A stretch of 64,000 nt of DNA, taken from Saccharum officinarum. Taxonomy: Eukaryota > Streptophyta > Magnoliopsida > Poales > Poaceae. Below the pieces are notes generated by a model. That model searched no databases. It was given only the letters and a program-made list of their open reading frames with translations, and was not told the DNA's origin. Shown here piece by piece: positions 34,301 through 46,300 of this stretch; position 1 is the first letter of the stretch; the number at the start of each line of letters is the position of its first letter. The DNA lies in assembly GCA_020631735.1 (NCBI GenBank), contig CM036201.1:80204502-80268501 (forward strand). Direction: 5' to 3'. The position numbers were made by a program, and so were the translations under genes.

Positions 34301-37300
34301 GCCCCTGCAGCATCCACGATGGCTTTTCCAAGCGGGTGGTTTGTATTTGATTCCACTCCAGCAGCAAAACTCAGAATTTCAGCCTCTGTCCACTGGTGGG
34401 CACCCAAATCCCTGATGACGGGAATATGGTTTGTCAACAAGAAAGTCTTAGAAATAATCTTCACTTTGACGTCTATTAACATTAGGTTTGCAGAGAAAAA
34501 TCCATGAGAAATATGGCACATTTTCAATGGAAATACATTGGAAACTGCATTCTGTCACACCCTATTCATAGGTAAGTTCTCCAGAAAGATGTTCAATCAG
34601 ATGAAAGTAGGTATATCAGAATACAAACCTAGCGTAATTAATTACAACATATAATAAGAGACACTCAACTTTGTATTCGCATCTCCCATGCCTCTGGAAG
34701 CTATTACTTTAGTCACCACAGGTCTACCAATTGTCAAAGTTCCAGTTTTGTCAAACACAATCGCATCAACATCAGAGAACTTCTCCAAAACATCCCCACC
34801 ACGTAAAAGAAGTCCTCTCGTTGCACCTAATGAAGTACCAACCTGGCAAAATGGCACCTGAATAAACATAGATGTGATATATATTTCAACCAAAAATTTC
34901 TAATATTATTTGTTTCGTACCAGTACAGCAGTGGGTGTGGCAAGCCCAAGAGCACAAGGGCAAGCAATTACCTGCAAATGAGGATCAATATTACTATTTA
35001 CTAGCTTTTGAAGAGGCATAGTCAATCTACAGAATTAGACACCAGAATGATAACACGGGGATGGCATTTTTCTCTACAGAGAAAACAGGCACTGCAGTCC
35101 AACATAAATCAATTTAACATAAACAAATACCAACATCCAGGATCCAAAACTGCTAGAGATTTTGCGCATTCTTAATGCACATGATGGCTCAAATATCAAC
35201 ACTCAAAGCATGTTTCATCAAGTCACGCCCTTTATATTTTTTTTATAAGATAAGAAACAATTCTAATTTTGAATCCTGAGAGTAATTAGTTTCAAAAGCA
35301 ATAGCTGCACTTGAAATCAGAACCTACTTTTGCTCAACAAAACCTCATCTTCAAAATGAAGGATTTGCATATCTCCATATACTAGCCACCTAGTTTTAGG
35401 AACTAGAAATTTCGCTCATTCAAAGTAAAATAGCCAAAGCAAGGGTGCTATAACATATCTTCCTTGTATCATACCAGAACACTGCAAGAAAGTTGCAATG
35501 CCAAAGACATTGCACCTCCATGTTGGATAGCAGCAGGTACAAGTTGTGAACCCAAAATACTCCAGAACATGTAAGTAGCAGCAGAAAGTGCCATGACTCC
35601 ATATGTAAAGTTCCCTGCAACCTGTGTAACAATAAAATTGACATTGAATCATAGAGCAAAACTATTACTAATTTAGGTCACAATAATAATGTGGTAAAGA
35701 AAGGGCCCCTAAGACTGTTACTAAACCCATCCACATGGAAACACCACCAAAGCAGCCATGATCCATCAGTGATGCCCAGAATACAGTATGGACAATCAAA
35801 TAAATTCCACAAGAAAGTTCAAAAAAAAAAAAAAAACCTCAAGCACCAACACATGGAAGAGGTAGTACCAAAAGAATAACAGAACCAATATTTCCATTGA
35901 TCAGAAACTTAACATATAATGGAATGCGCTGAGTGCTGAAGTGAAGAGAGGAAGAAGTGCTCCAACTAAAATAAGCCATTTTAAATATTAACCATACCAA
36001 AGGGTAAAAAACAATTAGATGAAGTAACCAATCACCCATATTCTGACATTACTTTGTCTGTTAAAAAGCTCTACAGAACCATGAACTACTGTTGACCATG
36101 ATATTCACACATATCTAGTCCTATCCCATGGAGATGGTTAGCAAGACAAAAGGCATAAATGAGCTTTGAACGTCATCTCCAAACTACTAGTTTTCATAAG
36201 AGAACGAATCAGTTCACATATTATACCTTGTCAGCCAATCGTTGAACAGGGGCTGCCCTTGTCTGGGCTTCTTCAACTAAGTGAAGTATGTCAGACATGA
36301 CAGTCTCACCACCAGGTCTTCTAACTTCGACAGTGAGTTTACCATTCAAGTTAATACTTCCTGCTGATACTTCTGCCTAACGAAGGAGAGAATCATCAAT
36401 ATTCAGCACAATAAGATACTAAACTGAGATGTTACTTGAATTCAGCAAGCCAGATAATGAGATAAGAACAGTTTGCTTCATGTTAAGAAAAAAAAAACTA
36501 AGGCATTTAGAGACATACATACCCCTGCTATCTTTGTTACAGGCATAGGTTCACCTGTCAAACTTGATTCATCAACTGTACTCCTTCCAGCTTTGACAAT
36601 ACCATCTGCTGGGATGCGATCCTGTATGGTGAGTAAATAAGCAACAAAAAGATCATGCCAACAAGATCAGCGTGAGAATCATACCATTCATAAAAGATTT
36701 CATCATATGAGGGAAGTTTTATATGTGAATATGTAACTGCTGCCACAGTATGCACGCATGTTTACTGTTTAGTATGCAATTAAAGAGTAGTGAAAGCCAT
36801 ATGCAGCAAGGAAAAAGAAACTATCACCCATGTTTGTGCATGCTTTACAGCCTGTACTCACCCCAGGTAGCACAACAACATAGTCCCCAACAGAAAGAGT
36901 ATCACATGGGACCTCAATCAACGATGATTTCTCAGTATCGTTATCCACCATTAGGCGTGCTTTAGATGGAAGAATACTAAGCAGTCCAGTCATATCACTG
37001 GTAGCTTTAAGCTTTGCCCTCTGCTCCAGATTCTTCCCTAGAAGAACAAAAGCTATCAACATAACTGGTTCCTCAAAAAATGTCTTCCACCCCTGCAGGA
37101 AAATGAAATGATATAAACAAACTACTGACACATTGGCCATATGCCATGATGCAAATTAACAGAGCATATTATAGAGCTAGAGGGTAACAAAAGGAGTTTA
37201 AACTATGAAACTGGCCAACAATATCTGCAAAGCATGCAAAAAAACCAAAAAAAAATAGAGAAAGAGAGTAGGAGCTACCAGCTTCGGAATGAAGGCTGCA

Positions 37301-39738
37301 ATCGAGCTGACAGCAAACGATGACAAAGCACCTAAACCAACCAGTGTATTCATGTTTGGAGACCCCTTGAACAGACTCTTTAGCCCGTCAAGTATTAGTC
37401 TTCGACCAGGACCGACAAATGTAAATATTGACAGAGACAAATGAAATCCAGTGGAATGAATGAGGTGCATCAATGGCACATTAACTCCAAAAAGGTGAGA
37501 AATGTGTCCCAGAAGGCAAACTGTACATAATGCCCATGATACAGCAAGTTCTCTACCTAGAAGAAAAAACAGGGCATCGTGTCAGATATAAAGTTAACAC
37601 TTTGTATTATAAAAAATGGGACTTTGCAAATATACCAATGGGTCAAACCCCAGTTTGCTATTTTTGCACTGGATGACTCAATGGCAGATGGCACCGGGAC
37701 CCACTTGTCATTGAGACATGCCATGGTAAAATAGCAAACAGGGGTGATGACCAGCAGACAGTGGTATGCTTGCAAATTTTCCTATAAAAAACATCATGGA
37801 CTCGGAGAAGCTCGTAAACTGATGGGTACTCGTCTCAACAAAAAACTTTACCACTTTGTTTCATCTGTTCAAGTTTGTCTTGCGTCTTTCTTTCGAAAAC
37901 TGTTTGTGAACCGACCTTTGAAGAATCTGCAGATAAGATAGACATTTGCATGAGACTGAACAGACATAGCAGCAACATGTGGAGATTTGTAACATGTTGT
38001 CTGTGCTCAAGAGTGCCATGTGAACAAAGAAGACTTTGCATTCATGTATCTCAAGGCAAGATTGACTGATAAGCAACAGGAATTCTAAAGCACCATTTCA
38101 TCTTTCTAAGAAGAACATTCAGATGCTTAAGAGATTTGAGTTATGATCGTCATGATTTTCTATTGAAGAGAAAATGTATTATTTAGCTCTTTATTCAAAG
38201 TTTCAAACTAACAACGCTTATCCATTACTCCCTCCGTCCTAGGATATAAGGCGTAACCACCTCTGGTTCAAAGACCAAGAACACATTTAATTCTCTCTCT
38301 CAGCACTAGAACTACTGCATTAATGTCTGTGAGAGAGCACGCCTTATATCATGGGACATGAATAAAAAGTGGTTACGCCTTATATCCTAGGACGGAGGGA
38401 GTATTCAACTGCCTCATCACTCCCAACTAAAATGTACATGTTTAGCCCTTTGACAGTACTTGACCAATAATTGCAGCGTTTACCTCGAAGATTGGATTTA
38501 TAACCACATGTCGTCAACTGATTTGCAAGCTTCTCACCCAACTGCTCCTTCCAGTCCTGAACATCTCTATCTTCAGGCACTGCCCAGACGACTGCCGTTT
38601 CAGTGGCAAGGTTAACAGTTGCTGACTGCACCTGGGGCTGAAAAATCCAGGTGCAGAGTTACAAACACAACTAGAAACAGTAGAGAGATAATAAGCACTT
38701 GGCCAAAACTCTACATCTGAGACATGATGATCTAACTTAGCTAACCTCATTCTCCAGAATGCGTTTAACACTTGCTGCACATCCACCACATGACATTCCC
38801 TGCAATGAAGCTAATCAAGCGACTAATATAGATACAAATTACAAGGTGGTAAGAACTTGTAGCATGTAAGAACAAACATGAAAACAAATGACAGGTTATA
38901 AGTTTTTCTATTAATTCAGAACAAATATTAATTGGTTGGAGATTCTAGTAATTGGCCCAGAAACAATTCTGGTTAGATGGGTTGTTGACACAAGAGATAA
39001 TGCAGCAGGATCTACAACCGGTACCATTGGTGATTTGTTTGCTGATTCATGATTGTCTTGATGCTATGAGAATGCTTGTTATGTTAATCCGAATTCTAAA
39101 TATGAAAAACCAGTTACAAGCGGGTAAAGTAGCAATCCGTGTGTACTAGTTACAAGTGTTTGACCAGCCAAGCATATACTACATAACTTATTCAAAGTTT
39201 TAAAAGATTCCTTCTATGTCACACATATATATATTGTTCTTTTTTTAAGAGCGGAAGGTGATTTGATCAGTGTTATACTCGTACTAGAGGGATAGTCATA
39301 CCCCAACGTCAAGCACGATGACATCGGCTCCCTGCGCTGCCGCTTCCTCCACCACACCCGCTCCCTGGGAAGCACGCGCGGCGCTTCAGCCGTCGCCGCC
39401 ACCATCACCGTTCCCCGGACCGCCGCCGCCGCCGCGGGGCGGACCACCCGATGCGAGCGGGGTGGCAGCCGAGACGCTCGCGAACCACCGCCGAGGTGCC
39501 GCGGGGGTTCCGGGGCCGCGGAGCGCGAGCCGGGGCGAGCGAGATGAGGAGGAGGTCGCCCGGCACGGCCGGCCGCACGGCGCGGAGGCCGAGGCGGGCC
39601 GGACGCGCAGGCGGCGAAGGGGGAGCGCGGCGGAGCGGGGCGAGGAGGCGGCCGCGGCGGAGGAGAAGGGCTTGGTGCGGGAGGAGACGAAGCCTTTGGA
39701 CAGCGCGAGGACGGGCGCGGCGCCGGGTCCATCATCAT
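31349..39738 (-). CDS. PAA1: Chloroplast copper(I)-transporting P1B-ATPase PAA1 (HMA6), left copy, exon 1 frameshifted
   Basis: Exons on the minus strand: 39738-39302, 38799-38746, 38637-38484, 37926-37852, 37556-37279, 37092-36862, 36621-36523, 36376-36227, 35621-35475, 34971-34921, 34842-34670, 34411-34279, 33944-33847, 33646-33409, 32408-32205, 32036-31956 and 31606-31349. Exons 2-17 stay in frame. P1B ATPases pump Cu+ using ATP; PAA1 in the plastid envelope supplies copper to stromal Cu/Zn-SOD and to plastocyanin. Visible motifs: N-terminal metal site GMSCGGC, TGEP, the CPC membrane metal site (ACPCALG), DKTGT with the phosphorylated Asp, NHPLGKA, and GDGIND. Exon 1, which should encode the Ala/Arg/Pro-rich transit peptide, is 437 bases instead of 438 and is scrambled by several single-base indels relative to the right copy. 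These look like sequencing errors near a contig end. Confidence 0.92.
32786..33104. mobile_element. Stowaway-like MITE in PAA1 intron 14 (left copy)
   Basis: Imperfect inverted ends (CTCCCTCCTTTCCAAAG and CTTTTTTTAT-like AAAAGAAAGGGAG) with TA on both sides; 319 bp. It holds two of the rare substitutions between the copies: C at 32941 and A at 32960, against T at 41972 and G at 41991. Confidence 0.6.
38228..38401. mobile_element. Stowaway MITE in PAA1 intron 3 (left copy)
   Basis: 174 bp with a perfect 33-bp terminal inverted repeat beginning CTCCCTCCGTCCTAGG, and TA target duplications at 38226-38227 and 38402-38403. A transcript would fold into a long hairpin. Confidence 0.92.
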
Positions 39739-39915
39739 CGGCGAGGGAGGAGCCGGCCGGGCCTAGGTAGCGGTGGCCGCGGCTGTAGCGTGTAGCGGCC
39801 GGAGCATTGGCGTTGCTCGCGGCGGGGATGAGTTGCGTCCTGTTTGTTGTTGAGAGTGCGAAGTCCGAGGGAGATGGGACGGGAGCGGCGGCGGAGGGCG
39901 GCGCAGGTGCAGTGG

Positions 39916-39940
39916 TCTGGTCTGGTCTGGTCTGGTCTGG
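39916..39940 (+). repeat. (TCTGG)5 pentanucleotide repeat upstream of PAA1 (left copy)
   Basis: Five perfect TCTGG units about 180 bp upstream of the PAA1 start codon, in the presumed leader or promoter. The same repeat lies at 48946-48970 in the right copy. Confidence 0.9.
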
Positions 39941-40092
39941 TGTGGTGCCGCCGTGGGCCGAGGGGGGTGGATTGGGATTTGGAGCTGGAGGGCGACGCGT
40001 GCAGCACGAGTGTCTCGTGCTCGTCGTCGCTACTGGTCTACTACGCAACAGCCGACGGCCGGCCAGTCCACCGTACTAGCACAGTACCACTT

Positions 40093-40192
40093 NNNNNNNN
40101 NNNNNNNNNNNNNNNNNNNNNNNNNNNNNNNNNNNNNNNNNNNNNNNNNNNNNNNNNNNNNNNNNNNNNNNNNNNNNNNNNNNNNNNNNNNN
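40093..40192. other. Assembly gap 2 (100 N)
   Basis: Exactly 100 N. The left flank is the end of one 8930-bp copy and the right flank is the first base of the other, so the gap probably has negative true length (an unmerged overlap). Confidence 0.99.
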
Positions 40193-40380
40193 TATGCCAA
40201 GGAACTAGACAACTAGTGAAGCTAGATGACACACTATCCAACCTTTGCTCCGTGCATACACTTCTGAGGAATCCGTGGCATTGGCACCCAACCGTGGTCT
40301 TTTCAGTGGCCGATGTTACCAAAATCTGTCCAACATTCATCATGAATGAATGAATGAACATGGTCTAAGATTCGAACTAC

Positions 40381-43300
40381 TCAGGTACTCCTCCATTTCG
40401 ATGAGAGTAATTTTTCTCAGCCTCATCAGTAGTTTCTGATGGACCATCAGATATGGCTTTCTGTGGCTCTCGCCTGGTGTCAGCCTGGCTCGCTTGCTTG
40501 GAACTCAGCCTCACCCTCAAAAGCAACGAGTTGGTCATCACAACCGACCGAACTAAAACCCATTAGAGCTCCAGCTATTGATGGCGTCAGTATCGTCCCC
40601 GTAACTGGAAGCAATGCTCCAGCAGCAATGGGAGTCAACCTGCAAAGTAATTAACTATATGAGAACGTGCAAGCAGAGGTCAGAGAAGGAAGTATACTTC
40701 TAATCTAAGTTGGTAATAAAAAGTAAATGTCAAAATAAATATGAAATTCAAATCTAAGAGCATTTTGGCGATGCCGTAGTTAGCAGCCTATACCACAATC
40801 AATATACAGCAAAAATTGCAGAATTTGTACGTAACCCATTGGTTTTTCTTTTCTAGGGTGCTTCATAATATTTACAAAAATAATTCTAAAATGGTCAGCA
40901 AGTAAACGAAATTATCATTTTATATCTTATCTGTTAGATTGAAAAAAAGAAGAAGAAGCCATGTCTAAGAGATAAGATAGAACCATACAATGTTATACAG
41001 GAAAGCCCACAAAGATTCTGCTTCACCGTCTTCATGGTCTCTTTACTCAACTCTAAAGCATCAACGAGCTGCATCGAAGGGGCAGGTTTTTAAGAATCAT
41101 TCTGGTAGTGGTAGGGGACTAGGGGAAAAGGCAATTCATTGAGTTATACAGCAACGTCCAGGTATGTAAAGAAACAACTGCAATGTTTTACACTTGGTTG
41201 CTACAGAAAATTCCAAACTGTAGTGAAAGAAATTACCTGGGATAACCTGTTGCCCAAAAGTACAACTGAAGATACATCACTGGCTGCCCAACACCTCCAC
41301 CCATTGCAACTCCAACATCAGCTGAAGCTAGTGCTGCAGCATCATTAATGCCGTCACCAACCATGGCGACTAACCTGTGCTCTTTCTGAAGTTCAGATAT
41401 GAACTTCTTTTTCTCATGTGGTTTAACTTCAGCGAGAACCTAAGACATTTTCCCACGTACACAGATAAGTGAACCATGCTGAAATGGCAATAAAAAAAAG
41501 TCATGCTAGCAAAAACAATCTAAATGGAAGACACAAAAACAGTCTGTCCTGAGCTCCCTTTTGTGCTTCAGTCAGTTCCAATCTGATTGCCAGATATTTT
41601 GTTTATCTATTTATGAACCTGCTTCCAGCTATTTTCATTTCATAAACCAATGACCTATTATATACAAATTGCGCTCTTGTTTCATTAAAATATGAAGCGG
41701 GGGTATGTGCACTTCACAAACATACCATTTTCAAGTGGATGGTGATGTTGACTGAGAATAACATTTAAGTGATTTCACATATTTATACTTTGGGAAGTTT
41801 GTCTTCCTAAGTTATACTCCCTCCTTTCCAAAGTGTAGGGCATGGTTTAACCTGGCACAGCCTTCAACAGTACTGATTGACCATTAATGTATGAGCTACT
41901 TCCAAAGCACATGGCTTTCTAGATGTGTATGTCGATATCTACACAGATGTATCTTATATGATAAGATTAATTGTAGGAAGTACCACATGAGTGGGTATAT
42001 AGAGAAGGAATCCACATCTGCCAAAGTCGATTATGTTAGGATCTTCTACAACCTATACAGTTCTTAGGCTAATTCTTGATCAAAGATTGAGTTTGAATCT
42101 TGGAGTGCATGCACACCTTATAAAAAGAAAGGGAGTACATGACATGGCAACTTGATGACAAATGACTTCATATTTTTCTGGTAATTCAAAACAATAGTCA
42201 CTAATATTTCTGCAGCGATCTGAAACTCATAGAATCATAATCTGTGGTGCATCTCCAAGATTTTTATGATGTAATTGGCGCACATAACAGCCAAAGAGAT
42301 AGCAGGCAACCTCATAACATGTTCATTCTGGCTACTTTAATGCCAAACACCAGAGAATTAAGCCACTTTACTACAGCAAACTGGGAAAAATTACCATTCA
42401 CAAGAACAAAACACAACAACAAAACTCAGTTGATGTTACCTTGTCTGCCTGGATACCAACAACAGAAGCCACATTCATAGCAGCGCTTTCCTTGTCTCCA
42501 GATAACATATATACACTAATTCCTTGCTTAGATAGAGTGTCGATTACTTGACGAGAATCTTCCCTGAGCTTATCCTCAAAACAAATAAGACCAGCCAGAG
42601 CACCATTCACTGCTACATATGCAACAGACTGGCCAAAATGCTCTGCTTCTGGGAAGGGATTGTGAACGACCCCATGCCTGAAACGTTACAATTTTACTAG
42701 TGAACATACTCCAATCGGTACAACATACAATTGCACATGACAGCTAGTGCGTGGAGAAAAGTTTAGAACAGATAGCACTTACAGAAGATATAGCAGGAAC
42801 ACGATACGATTAAAAGTGTGATGTTGTTAGTGAATTTAGCATAGGGAATAGCTGTAGAATAAGAAATTCGTTTGTACCTTCTAATCCAATCTAATGTTCC
42901 GACAGAAACCTGTTTCTCACAAATGGTAGCCACAGCACCAGATCCTGGTTCTTCCATGAAGGATCCATCATTTGCCTGTGACAGCATGCATAAGTAAAGG
43001 GCAAAAACCAGAAAGGTAAATTTGTGTAACAAGTGAATAAAAAGTGTGAAAAAAGATAAAAATATAAAATAGGTCATCCCATTCCATAAGAATGTGTCAT
43101 GGAAGTTTGGAAGAAGTCCGGAGCAACTATGGGAAACATCTTATTATTGATTATAAGATTGCAGTTCAGCAGACATGATTATAACTCAAGTGGAGAAAAC
43201 ATTTATCCTGAAACAGTATTTTATAACTTGCAGAATACCCACTTAGTTCATACTTCATACTAAGGTCATTCTAAGCTCACATTTATTGCGCACTTCTGCT

Positions 43301-46300
43301 ATGACTACCTTCATAACGATACAATTGGCAGCCCCTGCAGCATCCACGATGGCTTTTCCAAGCGGGTGGTTTGTATTTGATTCCACTCCAGCAGCAAAAC
43401 TCAGAATTTCAGCCTCTGTCCACTGGTGGGCACCCAAATCCCTGATGACGGGAATATGGTTTGTCAACAAGAAAGTCTTAGAAATAATCTTCACTTTGAC
43501 GTCTATTAACATTAGGTTTGCAGAGAAAAATCCATGAGAAATATGGCACATTTTCAATGGAAATACATTGGAAACTGCATTCTGTCACACCCTATTCATA
43601 GGTAAGTTCTCCAGAAAGATGTTCAATCAGATGAAAGTAGGTATATCAGAATACAAACCTAGCGTAATTAATTACAACATATAATAAGAGACACTCAACT
43701 TTGTATTCGCATCTCCCATGCCTCTGGAAGCTATTACTTTAGTCACCACAGGTCTACCAATTGTCAAAGTTCCAGTTTTGTCAAACACAATCGCATCAAC
43801 ATCAGAGAACTTCTCCAAAACATCCCCACCACGTAAAAGAAGTCCTCTCGTTGCACCTAATGAAGTACCAACCTGGCAAAATGGCACCTGAATAAACATA
43901 GATGTGATATATATTTCAACCAAAAATTTCTAATATTATTTGTTTCGTACCAGTACAGCAGTGGGTGTGGCAAGCCCAAGAGCACAAGGGCAAGCAATTA
44001 CCTGCAAATGAGGATCAATATTACTATTTACTAGCTTTTGAAGAGGCATAGTCAATCTACAGAATTAGACACCAGAATGATAACACGGGGATGGCATTTT
44101 TCTCTACAGAGAAAACAGGCACTGCAGTCCAACATAAATCAATTTAACATAAACAAATACCAACATCCAGGATCCAAAACTGCTAGAGATTTTGCGCATT
44201 CTTAATGCACATGATGGCTCAAATATCAACACTCAAAGCATGTTTCATCAAGTCACGCCCTTTATATTTTTTTTATAAGATAAGAAACAATTCTAATTTT
44301 GAATCCTGAGAGTAATTAGTTTCAAAAGCAATAGCTGCACTTGAAATCAGAACCTACTTTTGCTCAACAAAACCTCATCTTCAAAATGAAGGATTTGCAT
44401 ATCTCCATATACTAGCCACCTAGTTTTAGGAACTAGAAATTTCGCTCATTCAAAGTAAAATAGCCAAAGCAAGGGTGCTATAACATATCTTCCTTGTATC
44501 ATACCAGAACACTGCAAGAAAGTTGCAATGCCAAAGACATTGCACCTCCATGTTGGATAGCAGCAGGTACAAGTTGTGAACCCAAAATACTCCAGAACAT
44601 GTAAGTAGCAGCAGAAAGTGCCATGACTCCATATGTAAAGTTCCCTGCAACCTGTGTAACAATAAAATTGACATTGAATCATAGAGCAAAACTATTACTA
44701 ATTTAGGTCACAATAATAATGTGGTAAAGAAAGGGCCCCTAAGACTGTTACTAAACCCATCCACATGGAAACACCACCAAAGCAGCCATGATCCATCAGT
44801 GATGCCCAGAATACAGTATGGACAATCAAATAAATTCCACAAGAAAGTTCAAAAAAAAAAAAAACCTCAAGCACCAACACATGGAAGAGGTAGTACCAAA
44901 AGAATAACAGAACCAATATTTCCATTGATCAGAAACTTAACATATAATGGAATGCGCTGAGTGCCTGAAGTGAAGAGAGGAAGAAGTGCTCCAACTAAAA
45001 TAAGCCATTTTAAATATTAACCATACCAAAGGGTAAAAAACAATTAGATGAAGTAACCAATCACCCATATTCTGACATTACTTTGTCTGTTAAAAAGCTC
45101 TACAGAACCCATGAACTACTGTTGACCATGATATTCACACATATCTAGTCCTATCCCATGGAGATGGTTAGCAAGACAAAAGGCATAAATGAGCTTTGAA
45201 CGTCATCTCCAAACTACTAGTTTTCATAAGAGAACGAATCAGTTCACATATTATACCTTGTCAGCCAATCGTTGAACAGGGGCTGCCCTTGTCTGGGCTT
45301 CTTCAACTAAGTGAAGTATGTCAGACATGACAGTCTCACCACCAGGTCTTCTAACTTCGACAGTGAGTTTACCATTCAAGTTAATACTTCCTGCTGATAC
45401 TTCTGCCTAACGAAGGAGGAGAATCATCAATATTCAGCACAATAAGATACTAAACTGAGATGTTACTTGAATTCAGCAAGCCAGATAATGAGATAAGAAC
45501 AGTTTGCTTCATGTTAAGAAAAAAAAAACTAAGGCATTTAGAGACATACATACCCCTGCTATCTTTGTTACAGGCATAGGTTCACCTGTCAAACTTGATT
45601 CATCAACTGTACTCCTTCCAGCTTTGACAATACCATCTGCTGGGATGCGATCCTGTATGGTGAGTAAATAAGCAACAAAAAGATCATGCCAACAAGATCA
45701 GCGTGAGAATCATACCATTCATAAAAGATTTCATCATATGAGGGAAGTTTTATATGTGAATATGTAACTGCTGCCACAGTATGCACGCATGTTTACTGTT
45801 TAGTATGCAATTAAAGAGTAGTGAAAGCCATATGCAGCAAGGAAAAAGAAACTATCACCCATGTTTGTGCATGCTTTACAGCCTGTACTCACCCCAGGTA
45901 GCACAACAACATAGTCCCCAACAGAAAGAGTATCACATGGGACCTCAATCAACGATGATTTCTCAGTATCGTTATCCACCATTAGGCGTGCTTTAGATGG
46001 AAGAATACTAAGCAGTCCAGTCATATCACTGGTAGCTTTAAGCTTTGCCCTCTGCTCCAGATTCTTCCCTAGAAGAACAAAAGCTATCAACATAACTGGT
46101 TCCTCAAAAAATGTCTTCCACCCCTGCAGGAAAATGAAATGATATAAACAAACTACTGACACATTGGCCATATGCCATGATGCAAATTAACAGAGCATAT
46201 TATAGAGCTAGAGGGTAACAAAAGGAGTTTAAACTATGAAACTGGCCAACAATATCTGCAAAGCATGCAAAAAACCAAAAAAAAATAGAGAAAGAGAGTA

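Larger units (their letters stand above)
31163..40092. repeat. Left copy of the 8930-bp direct duplication (PAA1 region)
   Basis: This block matches 40193-49122 throughout apart from small indels and a few substitutions, and has the same length. Its right end is the first base before gap 2. Best read as the right end of one contig. Confidence 0.95.
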
